A DNA stretch of 64,000 nucleotides from Siminovitchia acidinfaciens (GTDB lineage Bacteria > Bacillota > Bacilli > Bacillales > Bacillaceae_C): contig NZ_QYTV02000002.1 in NCBI RefSeq assembly GCF_003605385.1, forward strand, positions 435,412-499,411, written 5' to 3'. Positions 1 through 8,571 of the stretch are shown here, piece after piece. The notes beneath the pieces were generated by a model. The model was not told the DNA's origin. It was given only the letters and a program-made list of their open reading frames with translations, and did not search any database. Each line of letters begins with the position of its first letter. Position 1 is the stretch's first letter. A program made the position numbers and the translations under genes.

Positions 1-135
1 ATTCTAAATGATTTAAACAATATGCAAAACCATTCTAAAATATATTTCATGTAATATTTTAATAAATATAGAATGAACTGCGGGCTTGTTCAATATTTCA
101 TGAAAATGCTCGTCACATGAGAAAGGAGTGAGATT

Positions 136-255
136 ATGTCTTTGGTTGAAAGTTCTTCGATTCTTCTTTCCAGCCGCTCTTTGTTAATCGTTAAAGGTTC
201 ATTTTATCTCTCGTTTTGCAAGGTGCTTCCTTGTATGAAGTATTCGCCTTTATAA
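136..255 (+). CDS. possible small ORF, 39 aa, unknown
   Basis: A short open frame starts at an ATG preceded by a strong Shine-Dalgarno site (AAAGGAGTGAG, five to eight bases before the start). It runs to a TAA that overlaps the 3' end of the convergent nucleoside hydrolase gene by six bases. The predicted peptide is Ser/Leu-rich and resembles no family I recognise. It may be the remnant of a gene whose 3' part was lost, or a chance frame. The good ribosome-binding site is the only support. Confidence 0.2.
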   Translation: MSLVESSSILLSSRSLLIVKGSFYLSFCKVLPCMKYSPL

Positions 256-1164
256 CACCCTGCTTAGGAAATGATCCAGGAAACGTTCCGCCTCTACTTC
301 CGTACAGACGCGAATTATCGGCCCTCCTTCTTTGACTCCGACTGTATTTCCCATCTCTTCTCCTTCTGTAACAACACTGACTTTTACCGACTCTGTCTGC
401 ACAAAACTTGGATCTATCACTACGCCAACGGCAAGCGGATCATGTAAGGCACAACCTCCAATGCCGGGATAGAATGATTCATAGGCGCCAATATAATGCT
501 CGGTCATATCCGCAAAAAAGCGTGCAGCTTCATTGTCTATCTTTCGCCATTCATTGACTTTGGACAATGGCAACAATGTCTCCATTGTCACATCTAGACC
601 AACTAGGGTGACGGAAAGCCCGGAAGAGAAAACATGTTCGGCCGCTTCAGGATCCGCTACGATATTAGCTTCTCCATAAGGTGTTACATTCCCGGGAACA
701 TATACGGCGCCGCCCATAATAACCACATCTTTTATAAGAGGGATGATTTCGGGTGCCTTTTCTATAGCAAGCGCCACATTAGTCAGTGGTCCCACGGCCA
801 AAATTGTTATCTCATTCGGTCGTTTTTTAACTTGCTCTATAATGAAATCCACCGCTGACCCGTTGGATGCCCTATAAGCCGGCTCTGTTTTGAGAGTGTT
901 GCCCAATCCGTCATCTCCGTGAACCATTCTTGCCCATTCCGGTTTCATTCCCCGCTTGAAAGTTTGATCTGCTCCTTCATAAACAGGAACATCTTTTCCA
1001 ACCATCTCCAAAACAACAAAGGTATTTCTCGTCGCTTCCTCCACCGGTACGTTCCCGAAACAGGTTGTAAATCCGAGCAGCTCCAACTCTGGAGAATTTA
1101 GCGCATATGCCATTGCCAGCGCATCATCAATTCCCGTATCCACATCAAAAATGATCGGTTTCAA
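250..1164 (-). CDS. nucleoside hydrolase (IunH family), paralogue 1
   Basis: This enzyme hydrolyses the N-glycosidic bond of nucleosides to give free base and ribose in the cytoplasm. The N-terminal DVDTGIDDA (residues about 7-15) is the Asp cluster that holds the catalytic calcium in the inosine-uridine hydrolase family, and LHDPLAV near residue 240 carries the active-site His-Asp. The length of 304 aa is normal. I start at the TTG at 1164 (MKPIIFDVD), which has AGGGGTG at a good distance. The upstream GTG at 1173 overlaps that site. It is the last gene of the nucleoside cluster, 27 bases after its paralogue. The exact base preference cannot be read from sequence. Confidence 0.9.
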   Translation of the reverse strand: MKPIIFDVDTGIDDALAMAYALNSPELELLGFTTCFGNVPVEEATRNTFVVLEMVGKDVPVYEGADQTFKRGMKPEWARMVHGDDGLGNTLKTEPAYRASNGSAVDFIIEQVKKRPNEITILAVGPLTNVALAIEKAPEIIPLIKDVVIMGGAVYVPGNVTPYGEANIVADPEAAEHVFSSGLSVTLVGLDVTMETLLPLSKVNEWRKIDNEAARFFADMTEHYIGAYESFYPGIGGCALHDPLAVGVVIDPSFVQTESVKVSVVTEGEEMGNTVGVKEGGPIIRVCTEVEAERFLDHFLSRVL

Positions 1165-1191
1165 ATCCAACACCCCTATCGCACATACTTT

Positions 1192-2139
1192 TTATTGCTC
1201 TGGTAAATTATTCAGCGCCTCTATGACCATGTCCCAAAATTTTGTGTGATCCAGTTCAGTTGCAAAATTGACGTTCGGTTCAAGACCAGTTACTCCAAGA
1301 AGGTCAACTGATGTCATACCGTAAGTCAGTTCACCTTTAGTTTCCACATCTACCCTTACATGCTTCGTTTTTACAACGGAAGGGTCGATGCAATAAGCCA
1401 CGCTGCATACATCATGTACAGGAGGATGTTCAAAACCGAACACATCCAAATATGTCTGGCGGAAAAATTCTAGCAGATCGCTAACAAATGCCGCAGGACG
1501 GTTATCAATGCTTGCAATCCGGGCACAAACCTCTTTTGTGGCCAATGCCTGGTGGGTTAAATCCAGCCCCATCATCGTAATAGGTACGCCACTGTCAAAC
1601 ACCACTTTTGCTGCCTCTGCGTCAACAAAAATATTGAACTCCGCAGCAGGACTCCAGTTTCCAAACGTACCGCCGCCCATGATGACAATCTCTTGAATTT
1701 TGGGCAATATCGCTGGCTCTCTTCTCATCGCCATTGCAATATTCGTTAACGGGCCGACAGGAACTAAAGAGATTTCCCCGTCTGAATCCATGAGCTTTCG
1801 TATAATAAAATCTACTGCATGTTCATCCTCAAATGTTTTTTCAGGTTCTGGCAGCACTGGTCCGTCCATTCCGGAATCTCCGTGGATATCCGGGGCCGTT
1901 TCACGGTTGCGGATCAGTGGCTGTCCACTGCCTTTGAATACAGGAACATCGGTTATTCCTGCAATTTCACAAACCTTCAAGGCATTGTTCGTCGTTTTTT
2001 CCACTTCAGCATTACCTGCGACTGTAGTGATACCGACTAATTCTATATTGGGATTTCCCGCAGCAAGTAAAATCGCTATCGCGTCATCATGGCCTGGATC
2101 GCAGTCCAAAATGATTTTTCGCTTTGAATTATTTTGCAT
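1192..2139 (-). CDS. nucleoside hydrolase (IunH family), paralogue 2
   Basis: A second nucleoside hydrolase of 315 aa with the family calcium-binding motif DCDPGHDDA at residues 12-20, an HGDSGMDG segment and the C-terminal active-site VHDVCSVAY. It shares the fold with the downstream paralogue but differs in most substrate-facing positions, so the two probably split purine and pyrimidine nucleosides; that division is inference. The ATG has AAAGGATGG upstream. About 300 bases, holding a degenerate copy of the dispersed element, separate it from the transporter genes, so it may be transcribed by read-through or from its own promoter. Confidence 0.92.
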   Translation of the reverse strand: MQNNSKRKIILDCDPGHDDAIAILLAAGNPNIELVGITTVAGNAEVEKTTNNALKVCEIAGITDVPVFKGSGQPLIRNRETAPDIHGDSGMDGPVLPEPEKTFEDEHAVDFIIRKLMDSDGEISLVPVGPLTNIAMAMRREPAILPKIQEIVIMGGGTFGNWSPAAEFNIFVDAEAAKVVFDSGVPITMMGLDLTHQALATKEVCARIASIDNRPAAFVSDLLEFFRQTYLDVFGFEHPPVHDVCSVAYCIDPSVVKTKHVRVDVETKGELTYGMTSVDLLGVTGLEPNVNFATELDHTKFWDMVIEALNNLPEQ

Positions 2140-2180
2140 TTCAAAACCATCCTTTTTAATGAAAAGTAAACGATTATTAC

Positions 2181-2290
2181 GAGTGTCCGGCTATGCGACA
2201 GGATGTCGCTGCTTAAGTCAGCTGACACACAGGATATGCTAGTGCCACCGATGCTGCACAGAATGTGGCGCTTGGAGGCGGCACAGCATA
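2181..2290 (-). repeat. dispersed element family A, degenerate copy A1
   Basis: This fills the 303-base gap between the nupQ-like gene and the second nucleoside hydrolase. It keeps the arrangement of a GACA-AGGAT segment, CTAGTGCCACCGA and a GCACAGAATGTGGC hairpin remnant seen in the better copies at 7254-7626 and 13249-13445. Base changes have weakened both stems. I see no gene in this gap. Confidence 0.55.
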
Positions 2291-2442
2291 ATGGAAGAAA
2301 GAGCTGGAACATCATAGTAAACCCAGAAGTTTTGTAGATACACCACAGTATGTGATTGAATTCAACAGCTTCCATGTTCACTTACGTGCTGTTTTTCAGG
2401 AATAGACATTTATCTACGGTAAACAGAGCGCTTCCAGCTTTT

Positions 2443-3417
2443 TTATTTAGGTGCCGGGGTAGATGCCGGCCCTGTTGAAGCTTCACTCAGCGAATCCAGT
2501 TGTCTTCCATGTTTTCGTACCGCATACACAACCAAGGCCAATATTGTAACGATATATGGCAACATTTGAACGAACTGGCTCGGGATTGGGCTGTTAGGAA
2601 TTGTTTGGAGAAGGGTTTCCATAGCTTTTGCAAATCCGAATATCAATGATCCAACCAATATTCCTATTGGATTACGATTCCCAAGCAACACGACCGCCAG
2701 CGCCAAAAATCCTGTCCCTGCTGTCATATCTTTTACAAACATGCCCGTCATTCCCATCGACATGAACGCCCCCGCTAATCCGACAAACACACCGCTCCAT
2801 GCCAAAGCCGAGTATTGGAGTCTGTGAACCGGAATCCCCAAGGAGCTGGCTGCCTGAGGTGACTCACCGATTGCCCGCAAATGCACGCCGTATGGGGTAC
2901 GATAAAGCATAATAAATACAACCGCAACGGAAACCAGGCCGATCCATACCATTAGACTGTGGCCGCTTAGTATTTTACCCAAGAAAGGGATGTCCTTGAT
3001 GACAGGAATATTGACAATAGGGATTTTTTTCAAGCCGGACGGATTGATACTTCCAGTTGCCTCAAAAAACTTGCTCATCAAGAATATCGTCACACTTGAA
3101 CCGAACATATTTATCGCAAATCCGGTAATGATGATATCCACTTTCATTTTCAAGTGAAAAAAGCCCATAGCATAAGAAAGAAGGACACAAATGATTACTC
3201 CTGAAACCATTCCGACCGACCAATATCCTGTCACGGAGCCAACAGCGATCGACGTAAAAGCAGATACAAGCATCAGACCTTCCAGGCCAATATTTGTGAC
3301 ACCGGTTACATCGGAAATCAAGCCTCCAAGTGCGGCAAGTAAAATCGGAGTCGTGGACCGAAGCAGAATGACAACTATTGTTAAATCAACTATTTGTCCC
3401 CAAAGACTAGACCACAT
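2443..3417 (-). CDS. nupQ: nucleoside ABC transporter permease, NupQ/YufQ type
   Basis: A polytopic membrane protein (324 aa) of the BPD_transp_2 permease family. It has about eight to nine hydrophobic segments and the family motif GAFMSMGMTGMFVKDMTAGTG. It pairs with the neighbouring permease to form the membrane channel of an ABC importer. In B. subtilis the corresponding yufNOPQ (nupNOPQ) genes import nucleosides, and the same order (lipoprotein, ATPase, permease, permease) is seen here. Its start overlaps the end of nupP by 11 bases, which indicates translational coupling. Adjacent nucleoside hydrolases support the substrate assignment. Confidence 0.85.
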   Translation of the reverse strand: MWSSLWGQIVDLTIVVILLRSTTPILLAALGGLISDVTGVTNIGLEGLMLVSAFTSIAVGSVTGYWSVGMVSGVIICVLLSYAMGFFHLKMKVDIIITGFAINMFGSSVTIFLMSKFFEATGSINPSGLKKIPIVNIPVIKDIPFLGKILSGHSLMVWIGLVSVAVVFIMLYRTPYGVHLRAIGESPQAASSLGIPVHRLQYSALAWSGVFVGLAGAFMSMGMTGMFVKDMTAGTGFLALAVVLLGNRNPIGILVGSLIFGFAKAMETLLQTIPNSPIPSQFVQMLPYIVTILALVVYAVRKHGRQLDSLSEASTGPASTPAPK

Positions 3418-4495
3418 CTGCTTTCACCGCCTTGTCATCAGATTTCTTGCCGTTTTTCAAAATAGCTCTTTGTTTCAGGTAGTTAAACACAGCCTGGGCG
3501 GATACGAACAGTACTAGCAGCACTTGAATAATGACAGCCAATTCCCTCGATACATCGCTTTCAGCCTGCATGACCTGACCGCCTACCTGCAAATAAGCAT
3601 AGAACAGACCAGCTAGCAGTACGGCAATTGGGTTATTTCGGGCCAATAGTGCAATGATGATGCCATCAAAACCCAGGTTATAGGAAAAGCTGTCCTTATA
3701 TGTTCCATGGATTCCCATTAACTCGACTATACCGCCCAATCCGGCAAGGGCACCGCTGATCATTACACTTATGACGATAATACGCTTTGTTTTTATTCCG
3801 CCGTAACGGGCAAATTCGATATTTTGGCCAACAAGCCTCATCTCATAGCCCAGTCTTGTTTTATAGAGCATGAGAGTAACGATAATAACAGCGGCGATGG
3901 CAATGAAGATTCCATAATGCACCGGAAAGGTTGCCGAAATTTTCCCTAGCAAAATATCCTTATCAAAGAATGGCATCCTAGCAAAACCGCCGCTTTCAGG
4001 ATCCTTAAATACATTATTGATTAAATACGAAGTGAATATAATTGCCACATAGTTCAACATTAAGGTTGTAACAACCTCGTTTGCGTTCCATTTCGCCTTG
4101 AGGTAGCCTGGTATGAACCCGAACATCGCACCTCCAGCCAAAGCAAACAGGAAAATAACAAGTATATGGATCAGTGCTGGAAGACCTTGAATATAAGTGG
4201 CTGCCAGTGCTCCTACAAATCCACCAATATACAATTGCCCCTCTGCACCCATACTGAATATATTTGTTTGAAAGACGACAGCCAATGCCAATCCAGTGAA
4301 AATGAGCGGGGTCGCCTTATTGATAATCGTACTGATGTTAAACGGGCTTGTAAAAGGACCCAATATGAAGGATGAAATAGCGTTTGCAGGCTCCTCACTC
4401 ACAAAGAAAATAATGATGAATCCACAAAGAACCGCAAAAAAGACTGCACCTAGGATACCAATCAAATCAAGGTATAAAAAGCGTCTATTATTCAT
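3407..4495 (-). CDS. nupP: nucleoside ABC transporter permease, NupP/YufP type
   Basis: The first of two BPD_transp_2 permease subunits, 362 aa, with an N-terminal transmembrane segment and about eight more helices. The conserved GAEGQLYIGGFVGAL and ALAGLGGIVELMG segments are typical of permeases partnered with BMP lipoproteins and double-domain ATPases. The start ATG lies within the end of the ATPase gene (8-base overlap) and is preceded by AGAGGTGG. The gene belongs to a tightly packed minus-strand operon. Substrate assignment to nucleosides rests on the B. subtilis nupNOPQ parallel and on the hydrolase and ribokinase neighbours. Confidence 0.86.
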   Translation of the reverse strand: MNNRRFLYLDLIGILGAVFFAVLCGFIIIFFVSEEPANAISSFILGPFTSPFNISTIINKATPLIFTGLALAVVFQTNIFSMGAEGQLYIGGFVGALAATYIQGLPALIHILVIFLFALAGGAMFGFIPGYLKAKWNANEVVTTLMLNYVAIIFTSYLINNVFKDPESGGFARMPFFDKDILLGKISATFPVHYGIFIAIAAVIIVTLMLYKTRLGYEMRLVGQNIEFARYGGIKTKRIIVISVMISGALAGLGGIVELMGIHGTYKDSFSYNLGFDGIIIALLARNNPIAVLLAGLFYAYLQVGGQVMQAESDVSRELAVIIQVLLVLFVSAQAVFNYLKQRAILKNGKKSDDKAVKADVV

Positions 4496-6038
4496 GTGCA
4501 GCCACCTCTTGATCCTGCCTCTTTATTCCCAGCATGTAATAACCTATTTCCTGTTCCGTCAACTCTTCAGTGTTATCGAGTATTGCTACCAATTCGCCAT
4601 TATATAAAACTCCTATCCGATCACTTAAGCTGATTATTTCCGACAACTCAGCAGAAACAAGCAACACCGCTGTTCCCTCATCACGCTTTTTGATAATCTC
4701 CTGATGAATAAATTCAATTGCACCAATATCGACTCCCCTTGTTGGCTGGGAAGCGATAAGCAGCTTCGGGTTTTTGGCCATCTCGCGTGCAATGACTACC
4801 TTTTGAAGATTACCACCGGAAAGGGAACCCGCTAATGCCTCTTCACTGTCTGTTCGGACATCAAACATTTTTATATACTTTCTAGCGAATTCCTTTAATT
4901 TCTTCTTATTTAAAAAGGGACCTGTTCGAAATTGTGGATCATTATAAACATCCAATATGATATTCTCCTCAATTGTTGAGGTTAAACAAGCCCCCGTTGT
5001 TTGCCGATCTTCAGGGATATGGCCGATTTTCATACTGCGTATTTCTCCGATACTTTTGCCAAGAATATTTTCGTTAAAGTAGATCACTTGTCCGCTGCTA
5101 GCACTGGCAAGACCGGTAATTACTTCAACCAATTCTTTTTGTCCGTTACCTTCCACTCCGGCAATTCCCACGATTTCTCCACCGCGAACCTTCATGGATA
5201 CATTGTTCAGCAATTTTAAGCCTTTATCATCTGTAACCGTGACATCCCGCAGTTCCAAAATTGTATCTTCAGGTGCTTTTTCCTCTTTTTCAACCCTGAA
5301 CAATACATCACGGCCAACCATTAAGCGGGAAATCTCTTCTTGGTTAGTATCCTTTGTTATTAGGGTTTGAATCGTCTTACCTGCTTTCAAAACAGTAATA
5401 CGATCGGAAATCTCCATAACTTCGCGGAGTTTATGAGTGATAAATATAATGGTGTAGTTTTGATCAACTAGTGATTTAATTGAGTCGAACAGCTCATCGG
5501 TTTCTTGCGGCGTCAATACAGCGGTCGGTTCATCCAATATGATAAGCTTTGCACCGCGGTATAAAACCTTCAAAATTTCAACCCTTTGTTTCTGCCCGAC
5601 AGAAATTGACTCCACTGAGGCTTCAGGACTCAGCTTTAAACCAAATTTCCGGATAAGTTCTTCAATTTCTTCAATCTCTTTTTTTCTGTCCCGAAACAGA
5701 TTGAGAAAGCCTCTTCTAGGCTCATCACCCAGAACAATGTTTTCCGAAACAGTCAGCGAAGGAGCCAGCATGAAGTGCTGATGAACCATACCCAGTCCTT
5801 GACCAATGGCATCACGTGGACCATTGAAGCGGACTTTTTCACCTTTATATAAAATCTCTCCTTCGGTCGGTGCTTCAAGGCCAAAGAGTATTTTCATCAA
5901 TGTAGATTTTCCCGCACCGTTCTCTCCGACAAGAGCATGGATCTCACCCTCATGAACTACCAGGTTAACTCCGCGGTTCGCCACTGTTCCATTGGGGTAT
6001 ACTTTATGAATGTTCTTCATTTCTAACAGTACTGACAT
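4488..6038 (-). CDS. nupO: nucleoside ABC transporter ATPase, two domains, NupO/YufO type
   Basis: A 516-aa protein with two fused ABC domains, the form used by sugar and nucleoside importers. The first domain has Walker A GENGAGKST (residues about 38-46), a VGQKQR signature and LIILDEPTAVLT. The second has the degenerate Walker A usual for this family (GVEGNGQKE), the signature LSGGNLQK and the Walker B region LLIASQPTRGVD. I start at MSVLLEMKN (6038) because GGGGG lies seven bases upstream; an in-frame ATG 20 codons further up lacks such a site. It energises NupP/NupQ and follows the lipoprotein gene by about 70 bases. Confidence 0.9.
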   Translation of the reverse strand: MSVLLEMKNIHKVYPNGTVANRGVNLVVHEGEIHALVGENGAGKSTLMKILFGLEAPTEGEILYKGEKVRFNGPRDAIGQGLGMVHQHFMLAPSLTVSENIVLGDEPRRGFLNLFRDRKKEIEEIEELIRKFGLKLSPEASVESISVGQKQRVEILKVLYRGAKLIILDEPTAVLTPQETDELFDSIKSLVDQNYTIIFITHKLREVMEISDRITVLKAGKTIQTLITKDTNQEEISRLMVGRDVLFRVEKEEKAPEDTILELRDVTVTDDKGLKLLNNVSMKVRGGEIVGIAGVEGNGQKELVEVITGLASASSGQVIYFNENILGKSIGEIRSMKIGHIPEDRQTTGACLTSTIEENIILDVYNDPQFRTGPFLNKKKLKEFARKYIKMFDVRTDSEEALAGSLSGGNLQKVVIAREMAKNPKLLIASQPTRGVDIGAIEFIHQEIIKKRDEGTAVLLVSAELSEIISLSDRIGVLYNGELVAILDNTEELTEQEIGYYMLGIKRQDQEVAAHE

Positions 6039-6107
6039 GATTGAACCCCCTATTTGGGTAATGCCGGGGTGGCGGCTGAATGCCATCCCCGGCGTCATCC
6101 TAATTTA

Positions 6108-7178
6108 TCATTTCAGGGTTGATTTAACTTCTATTTCACCATCTTTAAGCTTCTGCTGGATTTCATCCATTTTGTCACGAATGGATTGTGGCACATGCTC
6201 ATCGTAAAGATCATCCTGCGCAAGCCCCACACCTTCTTCTTTTACGCCAAGTTCTTCATGAGTTCCAAATGGCAAGTCGCCATCTTTAAACATTTCCAAT
6301 GCACGGAATGTGGAAGTATCAAGATTTTTCATCATGGACGTTAAAACACTTCCCGGATAAAGATCATTTTGATTGCTGTCCACTCCAATTGAATATACGC
6401 CTTTTTCATTTGCTGCTTCCAATACTCCAAGACCAGCCGCTGCTGCCACTTGGTAGACAATGTCTGCTTTTTGGGAGTTGATTTGTGAAAGAGTCAGCTC
6501 TTTTGCTTTTGGAGCATCTGCAAAGTTACCAATAATGGATGAAACAACTTTTATATCTTTATCTACATAGTGTGCTCCTTGCTCATACCCGGATTTAAAA
6601 TCATTGATGATAGGAATATCCATTCCTCCAACAAATCCGACAACTTTTTCCGGATTTCCCCCTTCAAGCTCATCACTTGTTGTAACAAGTCCGGCAAACG
6701 CTCCTGCAAGAAACGAGCCTTCACTTTGTGAATAAGTCATGGAATACACGTTAGGCTGGTCCACTACATCGTCAAAGAAAATGAACTTTTGGTCCGGATA
6801 TTTTTGAGCCAGCTCGTCCACCATCTCAACCGTTTGGCTTGTCCCTACCAAAATGACATCATATTTACCGCTGGATACCATAGATTCTATTCCGGCAGCC
6901 CAGTCACCCTGGTTCGTACCGCCTTCAATCGTTTTAACCTTATATCCCAATTCTTTTTCCGCCTGGTCCACTCCGCGTTTAACCGAATCAAAGAAAGATT
7001 TATCACCCAAGGTAGCGTTTACATAATAACCTACTGAAAGTTCATCACCAGTATCTGAGGTACCTTTACTATCTTTACCTTCATCATTGGATGACTTCTC
7101 TCCTCCGCAAGCAGATAAAATAAGCATGATACTTGCAAAAATTGCTACAAGAAATTTTGAATTAAATTTTTTCCGCAT
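6108..7178 (-). CDS. nupN: BMP-family nucleoside-binding lipoprotein, NupN type
   Basis: An extracellular substrate-binding lipoprotein of 356 aa. The signal peptide ends at the lipobox LILSAC, giving a lipidated Cys24, followed by an acidic/serine linker. The mature part matches the Bmp/PnrA family (GYYVNATLGDKSFFDS at the start and a conserved GVDSNQNDLYPG segment), whose members bind purine and pyrimidine nucleosides. Translation starts at an ATG with AAGGGGAG at good spacing. The gene is the head of the nupNOPQ block and is separated from ribokinase by 448 bases of dispersed repeat, so a promoter of its own is possible, although I could not identify a convincing one. Confidence 0.9.
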   Translation of the reverse strand: MRKKFNSKFLVAIFASIMLILSACGGEKSSNDEGKDSKGTSDTGDELSVGYYVNATLGDKSFFDSVKRGVDQAEKELGYKVKTIEGGTNQGDWAAGIESMVSSGKYDVILVGTSQTVEMVDELAQKYPDQKFIFFDDVVDQPNVYSMTYSQSEGSFLAGAFAGLVTTSDELEGGNPEKVVGFVGGMDIPIINDFKSGYEQGAHYVDKDIKVVSSIIGNFADAPKAKELTLSQINSQKADIVYQVAAAAGLGVLEAANEKGVYSIGVDSNQNDLYPGSVLTSMMKNLDTSTFRALEMFKDGDLPFGTHEELGVKEEGVGLAQDDLYDEHVPQSIRDKMDEIQQKLKDGEIEVKSTLK

Positions 7179-7253
7179 GTTTGACTCCCCTTAAATTTTT
7201 TTGTCTTGCGTACTATAAAATTCCATGCCTGTGATTCACTTATTAATGGATTG

Positions 7254-7462
7254 TGCTACGTCCTGCTCCGACGGACAGGATGTCCTAGTGCCGCCGAAGC
7301 CACAGGATGTGGCTGTTTGAGACGGCCAGCGCCTATCGACTAGCAGACTTCGCGCCTAATGTGCTCCTGCGGCACAGCATAATCGAGGATGTTTGGTTCA
7401 CCTCGTCGCAAAGCTGCACGAAGCAGACTCAAGGAAGCTTCTCATGAGGTTATCAGGTAAGC
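7254..7462 (-). repeat. dispersed element family A, copy A2
   Basis: A nearly full copy between ribokinase and the nupN-type gene. It contains the hairpin core (GACAGGATGTCCTAGTGCC and GCCACAGGATGTGGC) plus the second module with GTGCTCCTGCGGCACAGC and CTCGTCGCAAAGCTGCA. That second module also appears, inverted, in the copies at 20037, 24652 and 41972. It abuts copy A3 directly. Confidence 0.8.
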
Positions 7463-7626
7463 TACTTTCCTACGATAAGTCAACATCGGCTCCGACGGAC
7501 AGGACGTCCTAGTGCCACCGAAGCCACAGGATGTGGCGGTCTGAGGCGGCCTTCGTCGCCGTGTTTCCTTTATCTCGTCGGAGTCACTCCAGTCTGTACG
7601 ACGATAAACAGGCGCTTGCGCTTTTG
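7463..7626 (-). repeat. dispersed element family A, copy A3, next to rbsK stop
   Basis: About 155 bases of this copy match the reverse complement of the copy after uspA (13249-13410) with only a handful of differences. It carries both hairpins (palindrome AGGACGTCCT and GCCACAGGATGTGGC). Its GCGCAAGCGCCTG end lies a few bases past the ribokinase stop codon. Read in the direction of ribokinase transcription it would form a structured 3' untranslated region. Confidence 0.85.
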
Positions 7627-8553
7627 TTATTGCTCTGCATTCTCTATGAACTGCATTGTTTCGTCCAAGTCGGGCATTGAGGCCTGCGCCCCTGCACGAG
7701 TGACTGTCAACGCGCCTACCGCATTGGCGAATTGAGTAGCCGCCTTCAAATCCTTGCCGTCGACAAGCGCGGTTGCAAACGCGCCTGCAAATGCATCTCC
7801 GGCCGCAGTCGTATCCACTACTGGTACTTCATGCCCGTCCAATGTAAGTGATTGGTTTTGACCAGTTACGACAACCCCTTTTCCACCAAGTTTGGATAAA
7901 ACGGTCCCAATACCCTTAGATAAAAGGATCATACTCGCTTTTTTTGCTGAGCTGAAATCACTTACGTCAATACGTGTAATTTCTCTAATTTCATTTTCAT
8001 TTGGGAGGATATAATCAACCAAGTTATACAATTCTTCCGGCAGCACTCTTGCAGGAGCGGGATCTAGCATAAATGGCACATTATGCTTGCTTGCTAGTTT
8101 AGCAGTCTCAACTACGGTCTCAATTGGTATTTCCAGCTGGACCATGACAATTTTGGCCTGGCTGATTACTTGTTCATGTTTTCTGACGTACTCAGGGGTG
8201 ACAAAATTATTTGCTCCAGGTGCAACTATAATACTGTTATCCCCTTCTGGGTTGATATTGATCATTGCTACACCTGTGGATTCTGACTTTATTCTTTTAA
8301 TAAAAGCCGTTTCCGTGCCTGTCTCCGCCAGGTTTTTAATGAGTTGTTCACCAAACAAGTCGTCACCAACACAACCAAGCATCGCTACAGAACCTCCAAG
8401 TTTACCAGCTGCATATGCTTGATTTCCACCCTTTCCACCGGGGCTTACGAAAAAATTACTGCCAAGAAGCGTTTCCCCCCACTCCGGCTTCCGATTGACT
8501 TTTATTACCAAGTCCATGTTCAAACTTCCTACAACTACAACATCTGCCTTCAT
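7627..8553 (-). CDS. rbsK: ribokinase
   Basis: Phosphorylates D-ribose to ribose 5-phosphate in the cytoplasm. The 308-aa protein is a standard PfkB-family ribokinase: N-terminal VVGSLNMDLV, the GGKGGNQAYAAGKLGG substrate/phosphate segment near residue 38, and the C-terminal DTTAAGDAFAGAFA motif with the catalytic Asp. AGGAGG precedes the ATG. It lies 18 bases after the LacI-type regulator gene, so the two are cotranscribed. No ribose transporter (rbsABC) or rbsD is nearby. The likely ribose source is the nucleosides cleaved by the two hydrolases encoded downstream. Confidence 0.95.
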   Translation of the reverse strand: MKADVVVVGSLNMDLVIKVNRKPEWGETLLGSNFFVSPGGKGGNQAYAAGKLGGSVAMLGCVGDDLFGEQLIKNLAETGTETAFIKRIKSESTGVAMININPEGDNSIIVAPGANNFVTPEYVRKHEQVISQAKIVMVQLEIPIETVVETAKLASKHNVPFMLDPAPARVLPEELYNLVDYILPNENEIREITRIDVSDFSSAKKASMILLSKGIGTVLSKLGGKGVVVTGQNQSLTLDGHEVPVVDTTAAGDAFAGAFATALVDGKDLKAATQFANAVGALTVTRAGAQASMPDLDETMQFIENAEQ

Positions 8554-8571
8554 TGCATTTGGTCCTCCTGC

